64,000 bases of DNA. Source: Legionella antarctica (GTDB taxonomy: Bacteria > Pseudomonadota > Gammaproteobacteria > Legionellales > Legionellaceae). Position 1 is the stretch's first letter; every line of letters starts with the position of its first letter. Positions 1 to 8,046 of the stretch are shown here, one piece after another. A program made the translations under genes and the position numbers. The notes below the pieces were generated by a model. It ran no database searches. It saw only the letters and a list, made by a program, of their open reading frames with translations, and was not told the origin of the DNA. The stretch covers positions 3,316,001 to 3,380,000 of the forward strand of contig NZ_AP022839.1 of the NCBI RefSeq assembly GCF_011764505.1, in the 5' to 3' direction.

Positions 1-2
1 TT

Positions 3-875
3 CTGAGTAATTTAATGCGATCTGAGCATGTAAACCCTAAAGGAATTTGGTTCGTTGGTGACGGCTTAAATGATGCACCCTGTGCCAGAATGGTCACTGA
101 AAAAGGCGGTATAAGCTGCGCCATAATGTCGGATAATAAAGCTGCTTTTTTCACTGACATCAGCTTAAATGGTTCTTTGGACTATCTGTTTGAACATAAT
201 AAACTCAATAATTTTTTGAAGAAAAACGTTCTCCAAAACCAGGGACTATTAACTTATGGAGGAGTCGCTTTTTTAGCCTTCATTATTACTTTTTCTATTG
301 CCGGCATTGCAGTCTCTCCAATCATACCTTTATTTATAATGGCCTCAACCACACTATTCGTATTATTTAATTCTTATCGAGTACAGCTGTCGATTGATAC
401 TGCTTTAGAAAAAAAGACTTCATGGTTAAAGCAGCTTTTGGCTTCTGATTTATCCATAAGTTTACTGGTTGGTGCCAGCACTCTGTTAATTTTTGGTTTA
501 TTAATTTCAACCGTAGCTACAGGAGGATTAGCACTTCCCGCCATTGTCTTTACAGCTGGTGCTGCTGCTGCAATAAGTAGCGTTTGTATATTGGGAGCGG
601 GCACTTTATTTGGGGTATTTACATTCTTAACCACTACTTATTTAATTGCCGATAAATGGGTGAACGCCTACATAGAAGATGATAGTGCAGCTCTAGTCTC
701 TCCTGCCCCTTTAAAAAGCGGGCATCTGTCCTCTTCTTCCCTGTCTGAAGAAGAACGTCACGATCTTACATCCAATTCCAGGCTGACCTCACCAAGCAGA
801 AAATCTACTGAAACTGTAGAGGACAATAAAATACCTGAAGAAGCACAGGCAGTTATACTGGCCGGGTATTATTAA
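3..875 (+). CDS. P-type cation ATPase, C-terminal part (gene enters from outside window)
   Basis: The reading frame is open to the left window edge, so the ATG at 15 is internal and the N-terminal part lies outside. The GDGLNDAP motif is the Mg-binding hinge of P-type ATPases, which move cations across a membrane using ATP. It is followed by a hydrophobic hairpin ending near an N-S-Y-R-V sequence, like the last two helices of P1B (heavy-metal) pumps. About 150 further residues then add roughly three more hydrophobic segments and a Ser/acidic-rich tail, which is unusual for that class. The substrate cannot be judged because the CPx motif is not in the window. The gene converges on the 3' end of the broken maf gene and overlaps it by 23 bp. 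Confidence 0.8.
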   Translation: MSNLMRSEHVNPKGIWFVGDGLNDAPCARMVTEKGGISCAIMSDNKAAFFTDISLNGSLDYLFEHNKLNNFLKKNVLQNQGLLTYGGVAFLAFIITFSIAGIAVSPIIPLFIMASTTLFVLFNSYRVQLSIDTALEKKTSWLKQLLASDLSISLLVGASTLLIFGLLISTVATGGLALPAIVFTAGAAAAISSVCILGAGTLFGVFTFLTTTYLIADKWVNAYIEDDSAALVSPAPLKSGHLSSSSLSEEERHDLTSNSRLTSPSRKSTETVEDNKIPEEAQAVILAGYY

Positions 876-1111
876 TCTCTTTTTTAGTAGGTACCTGGCT
901 GCACTCAATCGAAATTATTTTTATAATTTCCTCAATGGGCAAGCCCATAACATTGTAATAGGAGCCTTTTATTTTTTTAACAAACGTATGCCCCACGTTC
1001 TGGATACCATATCCTCCTGCTTTATCGAAAGGGTCTCCTGTATCAATATAGTTTTGTATTTGCTCTTCTGTAAGTTGGTGAAAAGTAATATTGGTTGTTA
1101 CATAATCAATA
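853..1111 (-). pseudogene. maf: maf 3' fragment (cut by IS3 copy 1)
   Basis: On the minus strand this stretch reads on from the 5' fragment at 2575-2951 once the insertion sequence and one target copy are removed. It carries the C-terminal half of the family, including G-D-P-F-D-K-A-G-G-Y-G-I-Q and K-I-K-G-S-Y-Y-N-V-M-G-L-P, which match the YhdE branch of Maf nucleotide pyrophosphatases (dTTP/UTP hydrolysis). It has no start codon of its own, so it is very unlikely to be expressed as a working protein. The stop lies at 853-855, inside the end of the convergent ATPase gene. Confidence 0.85.
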
Positions 1112-1377
1112 TGATATGGGTCCGCATGTCTGGAACAAAATTAAGGAAAAATAAGAGCTATTCATCCATCATTTATAGTTAAAAATTCACTCAAATTAAC
1201 CTATTTAAACCTACTCAATACCGTATGAATAGTGATTGCTACTACGAATTGTCTTAGGTCATTTTACCACAACTCTATCAGAATGACTTATCCACAAGTC
1301 CACAGGTCAGGAGAGCTTCACTTTCTCGTATAGGCCTGTGGGCCTTGTGGGTAAGTCATGACGCTCTCATTTAGGGT

Positions 1378-2223
1378 TTATGGTCTTTTCCGGCCATAAT
1401 ACACCTCTGCGGGCGTTAAATAATTAAAGGACTGGTGAAGCCTTCGGTTATTATAATACTCAAAATACTCCGTTAAGGCCAGCTCAACCTCTTCAATTGT
1501 ATCAAAATCATACCGGTAGATTTTTTCTTGCTTAACACTACGCCACAATCGCTCGATAAATATATTATCTAAATAACGTCCTCGCCCATCCATGCTGATA
1601 GAAATGTGGTGAGATTTTAGCGTATTTATCCAATCTTTTGAGGTAAATTGAGAACCCTGATCCGTGTTAAAGATCTCACAACGCGAATGCAGCAAAGCGT
1701 TTCTAAGCGCCTCAATACAAAATTCAGCCTCCATAGTAGGTGAAATAGCCCATCCAATCACATAACGACTATACCAGTCCATAATAGCTACTAAATACAC
1801 ATGCTTTCCTTTCATGCGGATGTAGGTGATATCTGCGGCCCAAACCTGATTTGGTTTGGTGATATCCACCTCTTTTAATAAATAAGGGAACACCTCATGC
1901 TCCTTATTGGGAACGCTTGTATTTGGCTTTGGGTAAACAGTCGATAACCCCATCATTTCCATCAACTTTTTTACTCGACGTTTACCAACAGGATAGCCTA
2001 CTTCTTTTGACAGCCATCTTGCCCGCTTAATTTTACCTTCACATGGATACTGCAGATAGTGCTCATCAAGTAGCGCCATAAGCGCTTCATCTTCGACAGA
2101 AATGGGCTTGGCACTATAATAATAACTTGAAACAGGCAAGTCTAATAGCAAGCATTGTTCACGAATGGTGAGCTCGGCAAGAGGATCAATCATGACGCGC
2201 TTTTCATCCAGACTAAAGTTCAT
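1378..2223 (-). CDS. IS3-family transposase OrfB (copy 1)
   Basis: This 281-aa protein is the catalytic part of an IS3-type transposase with an rve (retroviral integrase-like) DDE domain. The three acidic residues are visible in W-A-A-D-I-T-Y, F-N-T-D-Q-G-S-Q-F and F-I-E-R-L-W-R-S-V-K. The N-terminal part (to about residue 60) is the usual HTH_21-type region. The frame begins with ATG inside the last 11 nt of orfA. Relative to orfA it lies in the +1 phase, not the usual -1, so ATG initiation by coupling or slippage on the A9 run are both possible. Confidence 0.93.
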   Translation of the reverse strand: MNFSLDEKRVMIDPLAELTIREQCLLLDLPVSSYYYSAKPISVEDEALMALLDEHYLQYPCEGKIKRARWLSKEVGYPVGKRRVKKLMEMMGLSTVYPKPNTSVPNKEHEVFPYLLKEVDITKPNQVWAADITYIRMKGKHVYLVAIMDWYSRYVIGWAISPTMEAEFCIEALRNALLHSRCEIFNTDQGSQFTSKDWINTLKSHHISISMDGRGRYLDNIFIERLWRSVKQEKIYRYDFDTIEEVELALTEYFEYYNNRRLHQSFNYLTPAEVYYGRKRP

Positions 2224-2497
2224 GCTTTTTTTTTAGCCAAGATAGCTGCGCTTGAAGTCGACCAATTTCTTGATATAATGCCTCAACAAGCTGCTCTTGG
2301 GACTTGGCTTCTTTTTCATTAGCCCCAGAGAATAAATCGTTAATGGCTTTGATGGCCGATTGCTTCCAAGTTTTTACCTGCGTTGCGTGAACACCGTATT
2401 CACTGGTAATTTGCGCTTGTGTGAGTTTCCCCTCAATCGCAGCTAGCGTTATTTTTGCCTTCTTGGCCGCCGTATAATAAGCTCGCTTTTTAGACAT
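2213..2497 (-). CDS. IS3-family OrfA, DNA-binding subunit (copy 1)
   Basis: This 94-aa basic protein has a helix-turn-helix of the HTH_8 transposase type (I-T-S-E-Y-G-V-H-A-T-Q-V-K-T-W-K, about residues 29-44) followed by a leucine-rich helix (about 65-90). In IS3 elements OrfA binds the terminal repeats and, when fused to OrfB, forms the active transposase. A strong ribosome site (GAGGAG) precedes the ATG. The gene ends in a lysine run encoded by nine consecutive A residues that overlaps the orfB start. Confidence 0.92.
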   Translation of the reverse strand: MSKKRAYYTAAKKAKITLAAIEGKLTQAQITSEYGVHATQVKTWKQSAIKAINDLFSGANEKEAKSQEQLVEALYQEIGRLQAQLSWLKKKHEL

Positions 2498-2574
2498 TTT
2501 ATTCTCCTCTTTGTATTAAGAAGAATAGCTCTTAAAAAACCTTTTTTTGTGTCCAGAAAACCGCGCCTATATTA

Positions 2575-2951
2575 ATATACCATCGTTGTTCTGGTAGGAA
2601 AATTAAAGCATAACCTGTGTACACTTTGTGAACGTTGCCGCTCAGCATCCGCAGCATTCTATGTGCATCCTCAAAGTCATGAGGTTTTTCTAAAATATGA
2701 TTTTTATAAACCACCGTTGTATCAGCGGCAATTATGAGATCGACGTTTTCTGATCCAACCAGTGGTATGATGGCCTGAGTTTTTTCTCTGGCAAGTCGAG
2801 TTACATAGGTTTTAGCTTCTTCTCCATTTTGCAAACTCTCTTCAATATGAGCAGGTATGATCGAGGCAGTTAATCCGTGCTCTTGTAATATTTGCAGGCG
2901 TCTTGGTGATGCGCTGGCTAAAATAATTTTTAATAGCTGATTTGATTTCAT
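2575..2951 (-). pseudogene. maf: maf 5' fragment (dTTP/UTP pyrophosphatase, cut by IS3 copy 1)
   Basis: The N-terminal 125 residues match Maf/YhdE: L-A-S-A-S-P-R-R near the start, the I-E-E-S segment, V-T-R-L-A-R-E-K, then A-A-D-T-T-V-V and the L-E-K-P region. These form the nucleotide-binding half of a house-cleaning pyrophosphatase that hydrolyses non-canonical or excess nucleoside triphosphates. The frame is cut after W-Y-I-N by the insertion sequence and then runs on for a few IS-coded residues to 2532. Joined to 853-1108 it gives 210 aa, the normal length for the family. The truncated product lacks the conserved C-terminal half and is probably inactive. Confidence 0.9.
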
Positions 2952-3118
2952 TCAAGAGTATTCTCATATAGAACATTCTATCTATTCTACAGCTTCTTAA
3001 AAAATCAAAAAATATAATTTATCAGGTATAACGAGAGTTTCATCTTCTTAGCTCTTAACCTACGCTTGTTGTAAACAACCTGTATAATACAACCCATACT
3101 TATTATCTAAGGATTCAC

Positions 3119-4099
3119 TTGAATCACGAGAGTCAAACACCCTATGCTCAACTCGATCCAAATGTCATTTTGGATGCAGTTGAAAGTACAGGTTTTCTTT
3201 GCACAGGCAGCCTGCTTGCACTCAATAGTTATGAAAACCGCGTTTATCAGATAGGGGTTGAAAAAGCTGAACCTCTCATCGCAAAATTTTATAGACCTCA
3301 TCGCTGGAGTTCAAAAGCCATTCTGGAAGAACACCAATTCTCTCTTGAACTGGTACAACATGAACTACCTGTTATTGCGCCACTGGTTATAAATGATAAA
3401 ACCTTACACCATCATCGGGACTTCAGATTTGCCCTCTTTCATAGACGAGGCGGCCGCCCCCTGGAATTAGATAATAGCAAGCATTTGGAATGGATGGGGC
3501 GTTTTATTGGGCGATTACACGGAGTAAGTGCATGCCAATCATTTGAAAATCGACTCCAATTAAATACCCAAAGTTACGGCCATGAACCCTATGAATTTCT
3601 GATTGAACACGGCTTTATTCCGGATTATTTAAGACCAAACTTTTGCAAAACAGTCGAAACAGCCTTACAAAAAATCAAACAGATAATACAAGGTATAGGT
3701 CACGTTAATCAAATACGCTTGCACGGTGATTGTCATGCCGGAAATGTGTTATGGAGCGAATCAGGTCCCCACATTGTAGACTTGGACGATTGCCTCATGG
3801 GGCCGGCGATACAGGATATTTGGATGTTACTTTCCGGTGAGCCCAAACAAATGGATACTCAACTGACCAAGATTCTACAGGGATATTGTGAGTTTCATGA
3901 TTTTAACCCGCGCGAGCGCCATTTAATTGAAGTATTACGAACACTTCGTATGCTCCATTATTCAGGATGGCTTGCAAAACGCTGGACTGATCCAGCATTC
4001 CCATTGAGTTTTCCTTGGTTTAATACACCTGTATATTGGCAAAATCAGATAGTAAATCTTAATGAACAGATTGAATTATTAGATCAAATTGAATGCTAG
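3119..4099 (+). CDS. srkA: SrkA/YihE-like stress response Ser/Thr kinase
   Basis: This 326-aa protein has the APH/choline-kinase fold of the SrkA (YihE/RdoA) family. The catalytic loop H-G-D-C-H-A-G-N has Asp204 and Asn209, and the metal site D-L-D-D falls at about 221-224. E. coli SrkA is a cytoplasmic protein kinase that protects cells under envelope and oxidative stress; the substrate here is unknown. The chosen start is a TTG at 3119 with an AAGG ribosome site about 6 nt upstream. A TATAAT at 3083-3088 could be its -10 element. It is the one gene between IS copies 1 and 2 and it is intact. In many bacteria the gene sits beside dsbA, which is not the case here. Confidence 0.88.
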   Translation: MNHESQTPYAQLDPNVILDAVESTGFLCTGSLLALNSYENRVYQIGVEKAEPLIAKFYRPHRWSSKAILEEHQFSLELVQHELPVIAPLVINDKTLHHHRDFRFALFHRRGGRPLELDNSKHLEWMGRFIGRLHGVSACQSFENRLQLNTQSYGHEPYEFLIEHGFIPDYLRPNFCKTVETALQKIKQIIQGIGHVNQIRLHGDCHAGNVLWSESGPHIVDLDDCLMGPAIQDIWMLLSGEPKQMDTQLTKILQGYCEFHDFNPRERHLIEVLRTLRMLHYSGWLAKRWTDPAFPLSFPWFNTPVYWQNQIVNLNEQIELLDQIEC

Positions 4100-4246
4100 C
4101 CAGAAATTGATACAAAAAGCCAATCCAAAAAGAAAATTCATTATTAATGGACTATACTGTTTAATTATCTCTGTTATTTTCAAAATAGTTATAATCAGAC
4201 GAATCGCTGCAAATAAGTTAAAAGGAGCCTGAGGAGAAGAGAAGAA

Positions 4247-4846
4247 ATGGATGCTATTGGGGTGATTATTAATAAAAAAGCAAAAAATGCCGGTAAGGCC
4301 AAATATTACTTAGATGGTTTAAAAAATGCCAACATTCCTCATATCTCCTATAGAACCACACCAAAAAATTTACCTGCGGTACTAAAGCAATGTATTCATG
4401 AGCATCAAATTATTTTGGTAGGTGGAGGTGATGGGACAATACGAACTGCTGCTCATTATTGTGCCAATATTCCAATAATTTTAGGTGTTATTCCCCTGGG
4501 AACCCTTAACCATTTTGCTAAAGAATTAGAGTTACCTTTTACTATTGAGAAACTTGTTGACAGCTTAAGTGCAAAAAAAACAGTCAAGATTGATTTAGTC
4601 AAAGTTAATGATTTCATTTTTATAAATAACTCATCCATAGGTTTTTATCCCAGGTTTGCTGTCAAAACAGAAAAATACAATAAAACCTACAACAAATGGT
4701 TAAGCTATATCCCTGGATTTATTGAAAGCTTTAAACAACATCCTGTTTTTAATTTGACAATAAAAAGCAAAAATTTAAATCTGAATTTGCGTACTTCATT
4801 TTTAATGGTAAGCAACAATCTTTATTCTTATGAGTTTCCAGCAACC
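4247..4846 (+). pseudogene. YegS/LCB5-type lipid kinase, 5' fragment (cut by IS3 copy 2)
   Basis: This is the N-terminal 200 residues of a diacylglycerol-kinase catalytic-domain protein. The glycine-rich nucleotide motif G-G-G-D-G-T is at 59-64 and I-P-L-G-T-L-N-H-F follows at about 82-90. Family members phosphorylate membrane lipids such as diacylglycerol or phosphatidylglycerol. The frame stops at the first bases of IS copy 2, whose TAA ends it right after P-A-T. Joined to 6313-6576 the protein is 287 aa. The lost C-terminal segment is the beta-sandwich domain needed for a complete fold, so the product is probably inactive. Confidence 0.88.
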
Positions 4847-4923
4847 TAATATAGGCGCGGTTTTCTGGACACAAAAAAAGGTTTTTTAAGAGCTATTCTT
4901 CTTAATACAAAGAGGAGAATAAA

Positions 4924-5208
4924 ATGTCTAAAAAGCGAGCTTATTATACGGCGGCCAAGAAGGCAAAAATAACGCTAGCTGCGATTGAGGGGAAACTCAC
5001 ACAAGCGCAAATTACCAGTGAATACGGTGTTCACGCAACGCAGGTAAAAACTTGGAAGCAATCGGCCATCAAAGCCATTAACGATTTATTCTCTGGGGCT
5101 AATGAAAAAGAAGCCAAGTCCCAAGAGCAGCTTGTTGAGGCATTATATCAAGAAATTGGTCGACTTCAAGCGCAGCTATCTTGGCTAAAAAAAAAGCATG
5201 AACTTTAG
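4924..5208 (+). CDS. IS3-family OrfA (copy 2)
   Basis: This 94-aa helix-turn-helix protein is identical in sequence to OrfA of copies 1, 3 and 4. It overlaps orfB by 11 nt at an A9 run (5187-5195). The ribosome site AGAGGAG lies 7-8 nt before the ATG. Confidence 0.92.
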   Translation: MSKKRAYYTAAKKAKITLAAIEGKLTQAQITSEYGVHATQVKTWKQSAIKAINDLFSGANEKEAKSQEQLVEALYQEIGRLQAQLSWLKKKHEL

Positions 5209-6043
5209 TCTGGATGAAAAGCGCGTCATGATTGATCCTCTTGCCGAGCTCACCATTCGTGAACAATGCTTGCTATTAGACTTGCCTGTTTCAAGTTATT
5301 ATTATAGTGCCAAGCCCATTTCTGTCGAAGATGAAGCGCTTATGGCGCTACTTGATGAGCACTATCTGCAGTATCCATGTGAAGGTAAAATTAAGCGGGC
5401 AAGATGGCTGTCAAAAGAAGTAGGCTATCCTGTTGGTAAACGTCGAGTAAAAAAGTTGATGGAAATGATGGGGTTATCGACTGTTTACCCAAAGCCAAAT
5501 ACAAGCGTTCCCAATAAGGAGCATGAGGTGTTCCCTTATTTATTAAAAGAGGTGGATATCACCAAACCAAATCAGGTTTGGGCCGCAGATATCACCTACA
5601 TCCGCATGAAAGGAAAGCATGTGTATTTAGTAGCTATTATGGACTGGTATAGTCGTTATGTGATTGGATGGGCTATTTCACCTACTATGGAGGCTGAATT
5701 TTGTATTGAGGCGCTTAGAAACGCTTTGCTGCATTCGCGTTGTGAGATCTTTAACACGGATCAGGGTTCTCAATTTACCTCAAAAGATTGGATAAATACG
5801 CTAAAATCTCACCACATTTCTATCAGCATGGATGGGCGAGGACGTTATTTAGATAATATATTTATCGAGCGATTGTGGCGTAGTGTTAAGCAAGAAAAAA
5901 TCTACCGGTATGATTTTGATACAATTGAAGAGGTTGAGCTGGCCTTAACGGAGTATTTTGAGTATTATAATAACCGAAGGCTTCACCAGTCCTTTAATTA
6001 TTTAACGCCCGCAGAGGTGTATTATGGCCGGAAAAGACCATAA
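5198..6043 (+). CDS. IS3-family transposase OrfB (copy 2)
   Basis: This 281-aa DDE transposase is identical to the other three copies and has all three catalytic acidic residues. In its own frame a TAA stop (5186-5188) lies just upstream of the A9 run, so any fusion with OrfA must form by slippage within those nine bases. Otherwise it starts at its own ATG at 5198. Confidence 0.93.
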   Translation: MNFSLDEKRVMIDPLAELTIREQCLLLDLPVSSYYYSAKPISVEDEALMALLDEHYLQYPCEGKIKRARWLSKEVGYPVGKRRVKKLMEMMGLSTVYPKPNTSVPNKEHEVFPYLLKEVDITKPNQVWAADITYIRMKGKHVYLVAIMDWYSRYVIGWAISPTMEAEFCIEALRNALLHSRCEIFNTDQGSQFTSKDWINTLKSHHISISMDGRGRYLDNIFIERLWRSVKQEKIYRYDFDTIEEVELALTEYFEYYNNRRLHQSFNYLTPAEVYYGRKRP

Positions 6044-6062
6044 ACCCTAAATGAGAGCGTCA

Positions 6063-6137
6063 TGACTTACCCACAAGGCCCACAGGCCTATACGAGAAAG
6101 TGAAGCTCTCCTGACCTGTGGACTTGTGGATAAGTCA
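6063..6137 (+). repeat. Stem-loop with a perfect DnaA-box sequence inside the IS3 tail
   Basis: The arms are 6063-6086 and 6115-6137. The right arm contains TTATCCACA on the minus strand (6125-6133), the consensus DnaA box, and the left arm has the near match TTACCCACA (6067-6075). The same structure occurs in the other copies at 1284-1358, 7797-7871 and 10729-10803. The stem is directly visible; binding by DnaA is inference. Confidence 0.6.
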
Positions 6138-6312
6138 TTCTGATAGAGTTGTGGTAAAATGACCTAAGACAATTCGTAGTAGCAATCACTATTCATACGG
6201 TATTGAGTAGGTTTAAATAGGTTAATTTGAGTGAATTTTTAACTATAAATGATGGATGAATAGCTCTTATTTTTCCTTAATTTTGTTCCAGACATGCGGA
6301 CCCATATCAACC

Positions 6313-6576
6313 TTTAAAAGAGAAAGCTTCCATAAATCATTACTTGGTCTTTATTATTTTAAACACGGCAAAATACGGATATTTAAAATATTCCAAAGCA
6401 TATTTTCCAAAAAAAATCTTTTTGAAATAAAGCAATCGAAATACCCTATTGAAATCAATTTTGAGAATGAGAAAAAAATAACCATCTCACTCGATGGCGA
6501 AACCACCCAGATAAAATCTCCTTTATATTATCAATCTTTACCTTCTGCCTTAACTATTTTGAAAAATCCATCATGA
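6313..6576 (+). pseudogene. YegS/LCB5-type lipid kinase, 3' fragment
   Basis: The frame F-K-R-E-S through K-N-P-S continues the fragment at 4247-4846 exactly when IS copy 2 and one ACC are removed. It forms the last 87 residues of a 287-aa lipid kinase. Its TGA stop (6574-6576) overlaps the ATG of the following phosphoesterase gene (6573-6575) in an ATGA arrangement, so the two genes were translationally coupled. It has no independent start and is probably not expressed. Confidence 0.82.
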
Positions 6577-6580
6577 GAAT
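6573..6580 (+). pseudogene. Metallophosphoesterase, first codons (cut by IS3 copy 3)
   Basis: ATG-AGA-AT is all that remains of the gene's beginning before IS copy 3. Joined to 8047 it reads M-R-I-V-H-I-S-D-L-H-F-G, the standard opening of a calcineurin-like phosphoesterase. Confidence 0.8.
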
Positions 6581-6657
6581 TAATATAGGCGCGGTTTTCT
6601 GGACACAAAAAAAGGTTTTTTAAGAGCTATTCTTCTTAATACAAAGAGGAGAATAAA

Positions 6658-6942
6658 ATGTCTAAAAAGCGAGCTTATTATACGGCGGCCAAGAAGGCAA
6701 AAATAACGCTAGCTGCGATTGAGGGGAAACTCACACAAGCGCAAATTACCAGTGAATACGGTGTTCACGCAACGCAGGTAAAAACTTGGAAGCAATCGGC
6801 CATCAAAGCCATTAACGATTTATTCTCTGGGGCTAATGAAAAAGAAGCCAAGTCCCAAGAGCAGCTTGTTGAGGCATTATATCAAGAAATTGGTCGACTT
6901 CAAGCGCAGCTATCTTGGCTAAAAAAAAAGCATGAACTTTAG
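6658..6942 (+). CDS. IS3-family OrfA (copy 3)
   Basis: This 94-aa helix-turn-helix protein is identical to the OrfA of the other copies, with the same GAGGAG ribosome site and the same A-rich 3' end overlapping orfB. Confidence 0.92.
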   Translation: MSKKRAYYTAAKKAKITLAAIEGKLTQAQITSEYGVHATQVKTWKQSAIKAINDLFSGANEKEAKSQEQLVEALYQEIGRLQAQLSWLKKKHEL

Positions 6943-7777
6943 TCTGGATGAAAAGCGCGTCATGATTGATCCTCTTGCCGAGCTCACCATTCGTGAACAA
7001 TGCTTGCTATTAGACTTGCCTGTTTCAAGTTATTATTATAGTGCCAAGCCCATTTCTGTCGAAGATGAAGCGCTTATGGCGCTACTTGATGAGCACTATC
7101 TGCAGTATCCATGTGAAGGTAAAATTAAGCGGGCAAGATGGCTGTCAAAAGAAGTAGGCTATCCTGTTGGTAAACGTCGAGTAAAAAAGTTGATGGAAAT
7201 GATGGGGTTATCGACTGTTTACCCAAAGCCAAATACAAGCGTTCCCAATAAGGAGCATGAGGTGTTCCCTTATTTATTAAAAGAGGTGGATATCACCAAA
7301 CCAAATCAGGTTTGGGCCGCAGATATCACCTACATCCGCATGAAAGGAAAGCATGTGTATTTAGTAGCTATTATGGACTGGTATAGTCGTTATGTGATTG
7401 GATGGGCTATTTCACCTACTATGGAGGCTGAATTTTGTATTGAGGCGCTTAGAAACGCTTTGCTGCATTCGCGTTGTGAGATCTTTAACACGGATCAGGG
7501 TTCTCAATTTACCTCAAAAGATTGGATAAATACGCTAAAATCTCACCACATTTCTATCAGCATGGATGGGCGAGGACGTTATTTAGATAATATATTTATC
7601 GAGCGATTGTGGCGTAGTGTTAAGCAAGAAAAAATCTACCGGTATGATTTTGATACAATTGAAGAGGTTGAGCTGGCCTTAACGGAGTATTTTGAGTATT
7701 ATAATAACCGAAGGCTTCACCAGTCCTTTAATTATTTAACGCCCGCAGAGGTGTATTATGGCCGGAAAAGACCATAA
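6932..7777 (+). CDS. IS3-family transposase OrfB (copy 3)
   Basis: This 281-aa DDE transposase is identical to the other copies and its frame is intact, so this copy is potentially autonomous. Confidence 0.93.
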   Translation: MNFSLDEKRVMIDPLAELTIREQCLLLDLPVSSYYYSAKPISVEDEALMALLDEHYLQYPCEGKIKRARWLSKEVGYPVGKRRVKKLMEMMGLSTVYPKPNTSVPNKEHEVFPYLLKEVDITKPNQVWAADITYIRMKGKHVYLVAIMDWYSRYVIGWAISPTMEAEFCIEALRNALLHSRCEIFNTDQGSQFTSKDWINTLKSHHISISMDGRGRYLDNIFIERLWRSVKQEKIYRYDFDTIEEVELALTEYFEYYNNRRLHQSFNYLTPAEVYYGRKRP

Positions 7778-8046
7778 ACCCTAAATGAGAGCGTCATGAC
7801 TTACCCACAAGGCCCACAGGCCTATACGAGAAAGTGAAGCTCTCCTGACCTGTGGACTTGTGGATAAGTCATTCTGATAGAGTTGTGGTAAAATGACCTA
7901 AGACAATTCGTAGTAGCAATCACTATTCATACGGTATTGAGTAGGTTTAAATAGGTTAATTTGAGTGAATTTTTAACTATAAATGATGGATGAATAGCTC
8001 TTATTTTTCCTTAATTTTGTTCCAGACATGCGGACCCATATCAAAT

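Larger units (their letters stand above)
1112..2574 (-). mobile_element. IS3-family insertion sequence, copy 1
   Basis: This is a 1463-bp element with imperfect terminal inverted repeats. One end begins TAATATAGGCGCGG and the other TGATATGGGTCCGC, and both share a TCTGGA block about 20 bp in. It is flanked by a 3-bp direct repeat (ATA at 1109-1111 and 2575-2577 on the plus strand). It carries orfA and orfB and a tail of about 260 bp without a gene. It is inserted in maf. The encoded proteins are identical to those of the three other copies, which points to recent transposition. Confidence 0.95.
4847..6309 (+). mobile_element. IS3-family insertion sequence, copy 2
   Basis: This 1463-bp element is in plus orientation with the same ends as copy 1. 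Its target duplication is ACC (4844-4846 and 6310-6312). It interrupts the lipid-kinase gene. The shared 3-bp repeat shows it arrived by its own transposition and has not since recombined with another copy. Confidence 0.95.
6581..8043 (+). mobile_element. IS3-family insertion sequence, copy 3
   Basis: This 1463-bp copy is in plus orientation with target duplication AAT (6578-6580 and 8044-8046). It inserted within codon 3 of the phosphoesterase gene, only 271 bp from the end of copy 2. As each of these two neighbours has its own matching target repeat, they are separate insertions and not the ends of a composite transposon. Confidence 0.95.

Noticed and set aside
988..1182. 64-codon frame across the maf/IS junction
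   Set aside because: It is a chimera in the antisense of maf and the IS tail, with no family match.
1112..6309. Inversion between IS copies 1 and 2, which are in opposite orientation
   Set aside because: Inversion would have mixed the target repeats; both copies keep matching ones.
4847..8043. Composite transposon formed by IS copies 2 and 3
   Set aside because: Each copy has its own matched 3-bp target repeat and the segment between them is host gene sequence that rejoins in frame.
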